64,000 nt of DNA from Hypoxylon rubiginosum (GCA_902806565.1 CADCXA010000006.1:1240001-1304000), one strand, 5' to 3'. Shown: positions 49,201-60,790, counted from the first letter of the stretch. The notes: a model not told the origin generated them from the sequence alone. Numbers and translations: made by a program.

Positions 49201-52029
49201 GTTTTTTTATAATTACTTTTTTTAAATTAACTTTAATTAATTTTTAATTATTTATTTTTTTTTAATTTTATATTAAAAAAATAACTGTTATAATAATTAA
49301 TTTATTTTTTATTAAAATAAATAAAATATAAGAATTTTTATATAATAAGTTTTATAAAGTATTAAATTTTTATAAAAAAACTTATTAAAATTATTTATTA
49401 TATTTTTATATTTTTAATGTTATTATTTAAGTTTATAATAAAAAAGTTTTTAAAAATATAAAATATATTTTTTATATTTATAAAAGTTTTATAGTTAGTT
49501 ATATTAACTATAAATTTAAAATTTATAAAATTTAAATTTTTTTATTTTATAAAGTTATTAAAATAAAAAACGTTATTTTTAATAAATAATTAAGATATTA
49601 AGGTAATTTAAAAAAGAATATTAAATATAATATTATTTTTAAAAAACCTAGTTATAAAAAAGTTAGTTAATTTTAAATTAATATTTATAATTATAATATT
49701 TTTTTAAAACTTTATTTATTTATAAATAAACTTAAATTATTAAAAATATTAAATAAATTAATTTAATAATTTAATAACTTTTTATTATAATATAAAAATA
49801 ATTATTAAAATCCGGTTTATTTTATACCTTTATTTAAATATATAATTAATATATTTTAATTAAATATATTTAAAATTTTTACTTATTAAATAATTAAAAA
49901 ATAATTATTTAAATTAATATTTAAAGTTTTTTTATTTAATTTAAATAAAAAAGATTTTAATAATATTTTTAAAAACTTTATATTTAAAAGTTTTTTAAAA
50001 TTAAACGTAAAAAATAAATATATTTTTTCTTAATAAATTTTAATTAATTAATTAAAATTAATATAAAACACTTTTTTTTTTATTATTAAAAATTTTAATA
50101 AAAATATTAATTTAATTAAAAATAATGTTAATTTAATTAAATAATTTTATTATTTAATTTATTAAAAATTTAAAGTTAATTATAATATTATTTAAATATT
50201 TTATAATTTAATTAAAATAGTTTTATTTGTTTTTATTAATATAGTTTTTTTAATAATTAATAAAAAATAAAAAAAAGGTTAAAACTTTTATTTTAATTTT
50301 TTTTTAAATTATTTTTATTTTAATATTTTTTTTTATAAAATCTTTTAAAAAGGTTTAAAATAACTTTAAATTTTAAAAGGTTTAAAAACTAGTTTTTAAC
50401 GTTTAAATTTAAAATTTAATTAATTATAAAACTTTTAAATTAATTAATTTATTTTTTAAAGCTAAGATTTTATTTATTAAATAAATATTAAACTAAAAGT
50501 TTAATTTTAATAATAAATAAAAATATAATTAAATTTAATTTATTATTTATAATAATTATTAAACTAAAAATTATTAAATTATATAAAATATATATATAAT
50601 TATAATAAGTTTAATATTAATTAAAATATTTTTTATTATTATAATTATTAAAAATATTAATTATAAATAATATAATATTAAAATTATATTTTTTTATAAT
50701 TTTATTTTTAATAATATTATTATTTATTATTATTAGTTATTTAAATATTAAAATAAAATTAAATAAGTTTAAAAGTTTTTATAAGTTTTATATAATTTTT
50801 ATAGTTTATTTTTATAATAATTTAAGATTTTAATTAAAAAAATAATTAAACTTAGTTTTTATAATATAATAATAAAATATTATTTATTTAAATATTTATA
50901 TATAAATATTTTTATTTTTATTTATATTAATAATTTACTTATTATTAATAAATATTATTAAGATATTATTAATATAATAAATATTTTTAAAAAGGTTTTT
51001 AAGTTAAAAATTATAAGTAATATAATTAAGTTTTTTAGTTTTTATATTTAATATAATAAAAATATTTATTAAATTTTTATTAATTAAATTATATTTATTA
51101 AAAAGATTTTTAATAAATTTAATATTAAATTTTTTAAAAATATAAAAACTTTTTAATGTTTTAATATTATTATTTTTATTATTTAAAATAAAATAATTAA
51201 TATTAATAATAAAAAATATTAAATAAAAACTAATTTTTCTAATTAATTAATTATTAATATTTATTTTAATATTATAAAAATAATTATAATATTTTATAAA
51301 ATAAATATAAAACCTAGTTAATATTATTTTAATTTAATAAAACATTTTTAATAATATTTTATTTTAATTAAAAATTTTAATATTATTTTTAATAAAAAAT
51401 ATTTTATTATAAATATATATTTTATAATTTAAATAAATATAATATTTACTGATAATTTAAGTTTTTAATAATTTATAAAAACTTATATTATTATATTTAT
51501 TAATAGTTTAATATATTAATAATTAAAAAAATAAATACTTATTATATTTAATAATATAAAAACAAAGTTTATTAATTTTATTTTAACTAGTTTTATAACT
51601 ATATAAATTAATAAACTATTAAAAAAATTAAGTTATAAATAACTTAAATTTTTTATTATATATATTAATTTAATTAATATTAAAATTATTATTTTTAATT
51701 TTTTTAAAATAATTTATATTTATTATTTTAATATATAATTTAAATAAATTATTAATTATTATTAATATAATAATTTTAAATTATAATATATTAATATAAT
51801 TAATATAATTATAAATAAATTAATAAAATTATTTTTTAAAAAAAATTATTATAAGTTTATATATTAATTAAAAATAAATCCTTATTTTTAATAATTTAAT
51901 AAATTAAAAAAAAATTATAAATAGTTTAATTTAAATTATTAAATTAACTTTATTTATAAATTAAAAAAAAATATTTTTTATAAATAAATAATTTATAATA
52001 ACTTTATATTTATTAAGTTAATAAAAATA

Positions 52030-52181
52030 TATTTTAAATATTTATATAATTTATATATTTAAAGTAATTTATATTTTAAAAAACTTTTAACTTAATTTTA
52101 TACTTAGTTTAAATTCCTAGAAACCAAGCTTTTTATATTATTTTTTTACACTTATATTATTTTTTCTAAGTAAGTGTAATA
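52030..52181 (+). repeat. Right LTR of the copia element
   Basis: 152 bp, begins tattttaaa where the left copy has tgttccagg, and ends gtgtaata where the left copy has atataata. The first half is the heavily mutated part and the last 50 bp is the better-kept part, the mirror of the left LTR. Confidence 0.9.
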
Positions 52182-52186
52182 GTATT

Positions 52187-52845
52187 TTTTATAAGGAATA
52201 AATACATTGTTTAACAGTTGTTAAAAATCCTTATTTTCTTGGGAGTCAAATAGTTTAACTAAGAATTAGGTACTGATACATCCACCATCAATTTTATTAG
52301 GAGGTAGGTACCTTAAGTAGTTAGGTTGTTACAGTATTCCACAAAGAGCAAGCTATATAATAAGCGATACGTATAGCACAGACTTCTAATCAATGCGGGC
52401 TCGGCATTGAAATTACTGAGGAATTATATCAAGTGCCATATTAAGCTATTCTTCTAGTTAATACCCACCTATAATTTCGGTCTCGACTTGACTGAATCAA
52501 GGTAACCACTATGTAGCGAGTAACGCTAACGGCGACTATCCGCTGTAGTATTAGTGGTAACTATTAATGTATGCCGGAGATTCGCAAAACGGCCCGTGGA
52601 TCTCGGATCGGTGCTACGTGGTTAGTGCCGCACTTCATTGTGACCGATATTCTCCTTTCCCGCAACAGAATCCCGCTCTGTCGGCAGTCATAGACGCCGA
52701 CAGCTCCTATGCTGATAGCGTTAATTCTCAACAGAGTGAAATATAATTACTTAGGTAGGTAGGAGGTAGGTTCTTAACATAGCTGATAAATGCGGTACAC
52801 TATTCGTTCTATCATCATTCTCTTTTTCTACCTAGGTACCTATCG
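52187..52845. other. Region after the retrotransposon, promoter side of the NmrA-like gene
   Basis: Ordinary composition returns after about 52210. AGGTAGGTAGGAGGTAGG at about 52753-52771 and CTACCTAGGTACCTAT at 52829-52844 lie just before the next start codon. No gene. Confidence 0.45.
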
Positions 52846-53673
52846 ATGATCAATATGCCCGACCTTTCGTCGACACCAACTGTTGCCCTTTTGGGTTCAA
52901 CAGGGAAGACCGGTCGCGTCATCTTGCGGTCACTCCTCGCCAACGGACTTTATAACTTGAAGATTTATGCACGCTCTAAGGAGAGGCTCACGACTATGTT
53001 TCCCGGTATCGCGTCACACCCTCGAGTTCAGCTGTTCATCGGCTCTGCCAAGAACACGAAGACCATGGAAGAGTGTCTCCGTGACGCGCAAATCATTATC
53101 TGTACTCTTGGTGGGAACGACTACGGCCCTGACACAATCTTGAAGGACTCGGCCCATTCGATAATGGCCGCGTTGGATGCGTTGAGACAACGTAGCCATA
53201 CCTGGCAGCGGCCTCGGATGGTCTACCTTTCATCGTCGACCAAGAACGAACGCTTCGCTGCCGCACGCCCGAAGATTGTGCATTGGCTGATCGGGACGGC
53301 CTTCCAGAACGGCTACGATGATCTCCAGGCTGCACATGATGTGATCCTGGCAGATCCGTCCTTGGTGTCTGTTCTTCTGGTGCAGCCAGGGGTCCTCGTG
53401 GAGGAAAAGGGGTCGGGACATGAAATAAGCGTGGAGTCTGTGAGACTGGGCTGCTCATATGAAGACCTTGGAGCAGCATTCGTGGAGTTGGCTTTGGACA
53501 ACGGATATGAAAAACTTGACAGAGTCGGCGTGTCAAGCAGAGATGGCGATGCCTTCATACGATATGCCCCTATCATAATCAGCCGTATATCGACCGGGCT
53601 GTTTGTCTGCTACTTTCCCGGAGGGGCAATGATACGGGAGGCTTTACAACGTATATTTCCATGGGTACCTTAA
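52846..53673 (+). CDS. NmrA-like / atypical SDR NAD(P)-binding protein
   Basis: Single exon, 275 residues. The N-terminal Rossmann motif is VALLGSTGKTGRVILRSLL (GxxGxxG), followed by LKIYARSKERL, the segment that usually contacts NADP, and IIICTLGGNDYGPDT and MVYLSSSTKN strands. The catalytic YxxxK of classical SDRs is not evident, which fits the atypical NmrA/flavin reductase-like group. Members either sense redox state or carry out NAD(P)H-dependent reductions. It could start at the second ATG (52855). It is separated from the terpene cluster by the retrotransposon, so membership cannot be claimed. Confidence 0.9.
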   Translation: MINMPDLSSTPTVALLGSTGKTGRVILRSLLANGLYNLKIYARSKERLTTMFPGIASHPRVQLFIGSAKNTKTMEECLRDAQIIICTLGGNDYGPDTILKDSAHSIMAALDALRQRSHTWQRPRMVYLSSSTKNERFAAARPKIVHWLIGTAFQNGYDDLQAAHDVILADPSLVSVLLVQPGVLVEEKGSGHEISVESVRLGCSYEDLGAAFVELALDNGYEKLDRVGVSSRDGDAFIRYAPIIISRISTGLFVCYFPGGAMIREALQRIFPWVP

Positions 53674-54062
53674 GAAGTCCTTATAAACCTGCTTTGCATA
53701 CCTAAAGCCGTACTAAAGGGCACCCCCTTACGGGATAACCCCAACTTTTAGGAGACTGCGTTCTGTATTTACCATTTATCACTGAATTTCAACCCCTGTT
53801 CAATCATGCTCCTAGAAAGACCTTGCAACTGCACAGAGGTTAGGTCGCAACGAATCGAGTGAAAGGCAAAATAAGTACCTAGTACATACCTAGGTAGGTA
53901 CTTACCTGGTAGGTAGCAAGTTACGAACGGCTTCAAGTTAGGGACCTAGGTAGATGCTCTATCAGCAGGAAATTAAATTGGGAAAAGAAGAAAAAGGTAC
54001 CTATGTAACAGGTACCTATTGCCAGCTAGCCTAGCTGGCCTGAAACACACGCTGCGAACACT
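53674..54062. other. Convergent 3' region rich in CCTAGGTA motifs
   Basis: Holds several AGGTA/TACCT words: 53876-53925 (ACATACCTAGGTAGGTACTT and neighbours), about 53943, and about 53996-54017. No coding signal. Confidence 0.5.
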
Positions 54063-56279
54063 CTAAAGATAGCACAGCTCCTCATACACTTCTGAATCTA
54101 GAACTTCAGTCGCCTCCTCCTCTATATTATCCAACTCTTCTTCGGTCAATCTGAGTTTATCTGTCATGATGTCGCTGAAGTCCGAGTAGTCAAGAAACGC
54201 CAATGTGTCAGCTAAGGTGGTTAGATTTAGCTTCGACTTCAATGCCCGAAGAGCTTCACAAATTATGTCCTTGGCACGTCCACCACGGAAATTTGTGACG
54301 CTTAAAGGGTAAGTCTCCGATCTGACTTCCCCCAAAGCCTCGTTCAGGCGGCGAAGAAAACTCTTAAATCGGTCGCTCTCCCAGATCGCCGTATACCGCT
54401 TCTTATCCTTGGCGTGGTTTTTCATTAGTCGATCCAGTAGACTCCATATCAGTTCGACTTTCTTCGAGGGCGTAAGGATGGCCCAATTATTCTGAATTGT
54501 TTGCAGTTTAGCGAACTGAGAACCTGTAATTACTGCTGCTACAAGCTCGTCCTCACTATCATCGTCATCGTTCTGATCCTGACCATCTTCATATTGCTTA
54601 TCCTCAGCCTCCATATTCTGCCTGAGGGAAAGCTTGGAGGCTAATAGGACAAGGAGATCTTCGTCACTCTCATCATCTGCACCCTGTTCCTTATCCTCTT
54701 CTTCGGATTCGGTGACGACAATGCGAGGTCTCAGAGGGTTACGAGTTTCTCTGGATGGTGTCCCATGAGAGCTATGAGGTCGCCTGCGAGACGGGGTCAG
54801 GGAGGCAGAAAGTGCCTGCTTGCGGGCGACCTTTGAAGTGCTTACGGACGGATTCCCCGTATCGATACTCGGCGGGGTCAGTAGTCCAGCAGCGACTCCA
54901 TTGGCACCCCCAGCGACGTCCCTGCCTTTTGTTCTTAGTATTTTTAGTGCAACTTGGTTGACACCTTCTGAAAGTCTTTGTTTCTGTGTGTGTGACAACC
55001 AGAAATGAACGTTCTGAACAATTCTACGGAGGCTCAGGACACCCCACGTTAATTCCAGAGATGTCGACCAGACACAGGCCATTTTCTGTGATAAGCTTAG
55101 TAGAGTGCTAAGTGTTGTGATGAATTTCTACCTAGGTCTACATACCCGTATTATTTTCGCCTTAGGCGTAGAGATCGAATCGTAGAAGGTGATCCAGACT
55201 TTCACAATAGGACCAATCCCAGTGAAAGCAATCACGGCACAATATTTTTTGGCATCTTCTCCATAGGCCGTTTTCTGAAGGAGTTTTTCCTGTAATGTGA
55301 GAGCTGCCCCTGAAGCGTTCGCGGCCTGGCAGTAGCAACACTCTACGTCGGAATTGAGCGCGCCTTGCGGCTTCATCTCGCCTACGACGACTGGGAAGCA
55401 CAAAGCATCGTGTTCTCGGAGCTTTTTATTAAGAGAGTGTTTTTGCAGGCCAGTTGAAATGCACGAGTAGGTTCCATTGTCGAGTAGGAGTTTCATGTTT
55501 TCAACCGGGAATGGTGCCTGTGTTGCGTTATTGAATTTTTCCACGGAGAAACCGCAAGTGAAGTCGGGTTTCGGGTCTGTTCGTCCAGCAGACATAGGCT
55601 CCTCCCAGTTTGAGCAATTTGTCCATAAATAGTCAGAGACCCTATCTACCGAGTCAGCTTTGCAGATATAGTGAATCTACCAGCGGCGTCTCACTCAGAA
55701 AAGCCCCCATTGGAGATCCTTGCAGTCAAGTTAGCGAGATAGCACCAAAGAAACAAGATATGGGCTGACATACTCGGTCTTGTTTTCTGCAATGAAATCT
55801 TCCAATATGTGTCTGTAGATCCATTTAATCCACTTATTTTCCACAGGATTTCTCTCGACAAGCTTGCGTGCGTCTTCGGCCATTTCCATGCACTTTTGGA
55901 GTTCAGCAGAGCTTACTTGTAATCTCTTGTCCGGGATGGCTTGATAGATTTGCCTGTATGCTGCCGGTGGCGGTACCAAATGCCCTTCACTTTCGTGCAG
56001 TGTATAGGCAGATTTCTGCAACCCACATTTCTCTTGTTTCATAATACCCTTGCTTTCTGGTGGTAGTTTAAGGTTTGTAACATCTTGAATGTTCCTTATT
56101 AAAATATCTAGTAGCTCATGGTTTTGGGAGCTTGTCGTATTTGGCTTGAGGTCCTTGAAGTAGTTTTCGTCAAAGTAAATGCTGTCTTTCTCGAGATCCA
56201 TTTTAGTAGTTTTGCGGTCAGGCATGTTTGCGTCTCTGGGTGTTGTCCCGGCTGGAAGATGACATGAGTGTCTGTCCAT
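54063..56279 (-). CDS. PD-(D/E)XK nuclease-like fungal protein, first junction unresolved
   Basis: Three coding blocks on the minus strand. The last two, up to about 55690 to 55146 and 55085 to 54063, join cleanly through a 60-bp GT-AG intron. The middle block has PKPDFTCGF, then FPVVVGEMKP and CYCQAANASGAAL, matching a large fungal family with a PD-(D/E)XK core (Asp, then Glu-x-Lys). The last block continues with MACVWSTSLELTWGVLSLRRIVQN and then an acidic, disordered tail (ESEEEDKEQ, DQNDDDDSEDE) and a helical C-terminus. The first block (56279 or 56225 to about 55770) is helical and ends at WIYRHILEDFIAENKTE. No GT-AG choice between first and middle block kept the frame convincingly open, so the gene may be damaged or use an unusual site. 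Function unknown. Confidence 0.65.
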
Positions 56280-56312
56280 ACAAGGGGAACTAGGTGATTT
56301 ATAAGTTAGCAA

Positions 56313-57988
56313 CCTTGAATCCTGCAGCTATGCATGCCGAGGTATTGATTCCATCGTGATCACCTAGTTACCTACCTCTCAGGTAATCATCTGAGCAGCC
56401 CCGTGCGTGAACCTCAATGCCCTTGGCGCTCTCTTTTTTTCTTTTTCATTCTTTGCGAAACAACAGGTGTCCAAACCCATGGCCGCTCTAGTTGACCTAC
56501 AGGATATTCTCAAACATTGGTTTGCACGCTAACGGACCGGTGAGAATAGCCATAAGCTCAGCCAACGTCCGAGGGAACCAATGCTGTAAGTTGTGGCTGA
56601 AACCCAACCCGACCGGCCTCCCTCTACCTAGTTGCTTTACATACCTAGGTAGGTAGATATGAATCTCGCCCCCTAGGTAAGACCTCATTCCTGTGGCGTT
56701 GATTTGGAGCAGTGGAAATGCGTCCGATAATTGATCCTACGATTCGGATTTCGCACCAGGAAGTTTGAGACACAAACGGCACGATGCAGATGCATGATGG
56801 TCTTGGATTACGTAAGCTCCGGCATAGAACCTAACCATGCTCCCATCCAATCATATCGCTCCGTTGTGTTGATCCGCGGTTCGCTCCGGAGGCTCTCCGA
56901 GCCGCGTCTGGCACCGTGCGTTTTAAACTACCTCCCAGCCTCCTAAATGATAATCTCTGCCTGTCTACTAAACTCATAGTTCCTGACGGCTCTACCCGAC
57001 TAGGTCTTTTTTCAGCTATTTTACCCGTTCAACATTATTAATCGTACTTGCAATGGTAGACGAGTCGTCCGTAATGCAGTGGTCTGGTTTTCTGTTGTTG
57101 CCGCCGAAGCTGGCTAACCTCCAAGTTAAAGAGCACTGGCATCGTTAAAGTATATTTCGCCATCAACCCGCATTCTATGCAGATAGAAAATTTACCGAAG
57201 AAGCCTCTAACTACACTCAGTCCTAGGGAAGCAGAGTTGCTCATAAGAAGGCGCCTACTCTGAATGTCATCCAGCTGTGCAATAGGTACCTATCCGCATA
57301 TTGCAGCTTCGTCTCATCTACTTTCGCCCTTGTTACACAGCGTGTAGAACAACCTCCCAAGTGACCCCGCACGATCGTCTATAACAATACCTACCTAGGT
57401 AGCAATATATGCACGTTTTCTTTGGCGGACGCGGCGCCATCCTTCACCCGCACGCACTTCCGCGCGATCAACATGTCGCGAGCTCAGCCAGGTAGGCAGG
57501 CCGGTTTCAAAAATCTGCATACTTCGGGGGCGGCGGGGGGCTGTGTACGCCATCTGTATGATAAGTCTTTTCAATCCAATTTAATAGGTTACAGCTTAAT
57601 CCGACACGCATCGATCCATTCTCATCTGGACTATGTCACCGAAAATTACGCCGATTAGCCCGGGACTTCTATAACAGTGAATGAGAGAAGAGGCTGAGGC
57701 TGAGGAAGTTTGAAACATACCTAGGTACTCTATATGGTACCATAGTTCCAGCAAGCAGTGAGAGAACGTGCTCTGATTTCTGGATGGTGAGACATGTGCT
57801 TCAATATATTAAGAAATGAGGCGCAGATTATCCCACCTCCGGAGTGATGTGATATCTGAGGTTACCTAGGAGGTAGTTAATCGTCTCTAGGCTTGACCTT
57901 CTTATGAACACAGCGTATAAGCACTGAATCGCAGACAGAAGACAAACTGGCAATCCCAAGAAACGAAGCTCGGAATCCAGCCAACAAG
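56313..57988. other. Intergenic region with CCTAGGTA motifs
   Basis: No supported gene. Motif copies at about 56627-56660, 57388-57402, 57717-57730 and 57861-57874. Open frames at 56731-56946 and 57422-57658 have no conserved content. Confidence 0.4.
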
Positions 57989-59470
57989 ATGTCAAGCACT
58001 ACATCGACAAGTTCGATACATTCTACGTTGGCAATGCCCCCGGCGCTCTCCCACATATCAAGAAATTTTATGGGTCTCGCCGCCGACTATCCATGGTCTA
58101 GCGAATTCGACGAATGTCTAGCGACGACTGCGAAGGGCAAGCAGTGCAACAGACCTCTTGGGTCTGCCAATAAGTCATTGGCGGAAAATCTTCTCGGTGA
58201 GATAAAGAGCTTAGATCGATACCCCAGTACCAACGCAGGGCTCAAGAGCATCAGTTCTTTTCTCGAGGCAATCCACTGCTGGCAACACTACAGGTCTGTT
58301 CGTCGAAAATTTGAAGACGATCAGAAGCGGATCATGCCCTTCGAGAATGGCAATTCCACAGCGAATGGGTCCGAGAATGATGATTCCACAACGGTTGGGT
58401 TCGAAGAGATAAAAATTAAAGAAGCAGATGAAGATCCCGAGACGATGGAAATCAACAAGAGAGACGAAGATCCTGACGCAATGATGTTCAAACGAATGCT
58501 TTCCCGCTTTGGAAACCATGAGTCGAAGACGGGCTTACTCCGAGCCATCGAAAAACCACTAGACGATAAGAAAGGCATCGTCTATGTCTTAGCCAACAGA
58601 CACGATGTCAACCGTTTCAAGATTGGATTCACGCCGAAAACTCTGCCTGAGCGCCTCGCCGACTGCAAACCTTGCGCGAAGTGCTGGCGCGTCATCGAGA
58701 TCCGAGAATCGACCGAAGTATTCGCGGGAGCACAGCGAGTCGAAACCCTTGTGCATGCAGACCTGCAGCATTCTTGCGAACCCAGCCAAGATTGCTCCCA
58801 CTGTGAAAAAAGGGGGGTACGAGACCATGTTTTCAAGGCGACCGAGCAGGAAGTCCTCGACTCAGTCCGGCGATGGGCGAAGTTTGTGAGACTCCCTGTC
58901 TACCGAGACGGCGAGCTCACAGAGGACGCCTTGAAGACATTCGACTTGGTCTGTATGCCCCTAGTGAAAGGATTGCTCCTTGAAAGCCTCACCAGGGACG
59001 CGCCAGTCTCTCAGGCAAACAGTGAGACGCCGCGGGCAATGAATGAGCAAGAAGAGAGTGTCTTGACTCAGGATATCAAATCCATCGAAGGCCACGTCAA
59101 GCTGTTGACTATATATCGAAACCGAGAAACACGATCCATAACAAAAGAAATTTCAAGAATGTGGAGGAGGTTCTCGGCTAAGTCTGATTCTCGGGGAGAT
59201 GGGAAGGAAGACGCGAAAGCAACAGGAGTCTTTGTCAACCTCCTCGAGGGCTTCTACGCAGTCGATATTCACGAGGCGAAGAAGAATCGACAAATCACGG
59301 AGGGGGAGTTCAATTCGAGACTAAGGAGGCAATTAGATGATTTTCAGGCTGTATTCTCGCAGGTGTGGGACGAGGACCAGTTGAAACAGAAATTGGACTC
59401 GGGTCGGGATCATCATAAGACAGGTAAGTCAATGTCAAATATTGTCTCTGATCGAAACGGGCACAGCTGA
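57989..59470 (+). CDS. T5orf172 / GIY-YIG domain protein
   Basis: One main exon, 493 residues if read to the stop at 59470. Residues of about 198-265 (GIVYVLANRHDVNRFKIGFT, then LPERLADCKPC and AQRVETLVHADL) form a T5orf172 domain, a GIY-YIG-like fold named after a phage T5 gene and found in many fungal proteins of unknown role (Mug113-like). A Cys/His pair (CEPSQDCSHCEKRGVRDHVF) follows, possibly metal-binding. The N-terminus has a Cys pair around CLATTAKGKQC. Coiled-coil-like charged segments fill 120-170 and 350-470. A GTAAGT at 59424 and TTGATAG at 59480 could remove 57 bp and replace the last 16 or so residues with a short EDVTTAR end (stop at 59501-59503). Nuclease activity is not shown. 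Confidence 0.85.
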   Translation: MSSTTSTSSIHSTLAMPPALSHISRNFMGLAADYPWSSEFDECLATTAKGKQCNRPLGSANKSLAENLLGEIKSLDRYPSTNAGLKSISSFLEAIHCWQHYRSVRRKFEDDQKRIMPFENGNSTANGSENDDSTTVGFEEIKIKEADEDPETMEINKRDEDPDAMMFKRMLSRFGNHESKTGLLRAIEKPLDDKKGIVYVLANRHDVNRFKIGFTPKTLPERLADCKPCAKCWRVIEIRESTEVFAGAQRVETLVHADLQHSCEPSQDCSHCEKRGVRDHVFKATEQEVLDSVRRWAKFVRLPVYRDGELTEDALKTFDLVCMPLVKGLLLESLTRDAPVSQANSETPRAMNEQEESVLTQDIKSIEGHVKLLTIYRNRETRSITKEISRMWRRFSAKSDSRGDGKEDAKATGVFVNLLEGFYAVDIHEAKKNRQITEGEFNSRLRRQLDDFQAVFSQVWDEDQLKQKLDSGRDHHKTGKSMSNIVSDRNGHS

Positions 59471-60790
59471 CTATTGATAGAAGATGTAACAACAGCCAGG
59501 TAAAGGGGGACACTATCGTATAAAATCAACTTGACTTATAGCTTTAAATTGAAATTATTATATTCGTACCTATAATTCATGTTTTGTTTATTTTCTTTCA
59601 ACCTCATTAACCTTTTCATTCATGAAATTCATACTGCCATAAACCCATATCTCTTTCGCCTCAAAGTCGCAATTCTTACGATAGCATCAACGATGGCAGC
59701 ATTAATCTCACCTCTCGTAATCTCTCTCTACTTTAACTACCTACTTTGACTACTTTGGTGGCATCAGGGGACAATAAAGCGCCAACCATACGTTTTACAA
59801 ACGTCGAAGAGCTCTTCCAGGCGATCAATTGTGCTTCTGTTGGTTCCCTCGTCATCACAAACATGTAGCACTTTGTCCGTGTTTCAAGATATCGCATGCT
59901 GATTAGATAGACGTCTTGCCTCCTGAATTTGACATGACCAATCTCCAGAGCGGACAACCCTGCCCGAAGCCTTGCAAATTTCTCGTCGATACTTGAGAGC
60001 CAATTCAAGTATGAAAATACAATAAATTAATCTGAGACTTTCGTCCCCCTAGGTACCTAGCTACGTGAGTAGTCCATCGCTGCCAGAAGACGGAATGCAT
60101 CTAGGTACCTAAATTGTAGAGATCGTCAATGGCAATGAGATTGTTCAATTGAAGTAAACCACCAGGTAGGTAGGTATCTAACTGGCAACTGAATAAGGAT
60201 ATGAGGAACGCTCCAAGATAGCACGGGAGATATGAGTTTCAATGCCCCTCAGGGTAAAAGGGGCAAACGATCCTGCTTGTAATCAGATGAAGCGATCTGC
60301 GCCAGCGGCTTTTCATCGGACATTCAGTTTATCATTTAAATTTAAAAATAGTTATGTTTCTAAACGAATCTTACGTAGGTATTTTCTCAATCAATACCTA
60401 GAGAGTAATTTACCTGTTAAATTTATCTAACAACTTAGGAGTCTTCAAGTCTTCATCTACCGGAGGGGAACAGCTGGCAGCCGGCTGCATGACTCGTAGT
60501 GGAGCTATCGGGACGGAAAATGCACGGACCCGGTCAGCTTCGACCACTCGGATCAAAGCATTTCTTGATTAGCGAAGCGGCAAAAAGTAGCTCGTAGTGA
60601 ACGTCAAGAACGTAATTGACGAAAGTCGAAAGTCACTTTCGCGTGGATGCAGTCGACGGACTGATATCAGAGTCGCCTTCCAGCACCGTATTTTCTCTCT
60701 AAATAACCCCCTCTCCACCCAATTAAGATATTCCTACGTCCCTTCGCACCTCAATCAAGCTCTAGGCATTGTCAAATCACAGCAGAAACA
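59471..60790. other. Intergenic region before the complex I gene
   Basis: Contains a doubtful minus-strand frame (59733-60008, listed apart) and CCTAGGTACCTAG-like words at about 60047-60060, 60102-60111 and 60162-60177. The last 100 bp, with TTTCTCTC and CCCCCTCTCC, looks like the leader of the NDUFS7 gene. Confidence 0.4.
59733..60008 (-). CDS. Hypothetical 91-residue ORF, doubtful
   Basis: Begins with a good ATG and has protein-like composition (MNWLSSIDEKFARLRAGLSA, then YLETRTKCYMFVMTREPTEA). No family is recognised and no neighbouring exon was found. It may be the end of a lost gene. Low certainty. Confidence 0.3.
   Translation of the reverse strand: MNWLSSIDEKFARLRAGLSALEIGHVKFRRQDVYLISMRYLETRTKCYMFVMTREPTEAQLIAWKSSSTFVKRMVGALLSPDATKVVKVGS

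Larger units (their letters stand above)
46123..52181 (+). mobile_element. RIP-degraded Ty1/copia LTR retrotransposon, 6.06 kb
   Basis: Two direct repeats of exactly 152 bp (46123-46274, 52030-52181) bound an interior that is nearly pure A and T. The repeats align without gaps. A 5-bp target duplication flanks the element: gtatc at 46118-46122 and gtatt at 52182-52186, differing by one C/T. The left LTR begins TGTT and both LTRs end AATA, which fits an original TGTT...AACA. At 50914-50949 the plus strand reads I-F-I-Y-I-N-N-L-L-I-I, what RIP makes of the copia reverse transcriptase core IFVYVDDLLII (V to I, D to N). It lies at 79 percent of the element length, as expected for copia (RT after integrase) and not for gypsy. 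No frame survives; the element is dead. Confidence 0.9.

Noticed and set aside
46275..52029. Mitochondrial DNA insertion as explanation of the AT-only stretch
   Set aside because: The LTR pair, the target duplication and transition-only differences fit a RIP-mutated retrotransposon better, and no mitochondrial gene was seen.
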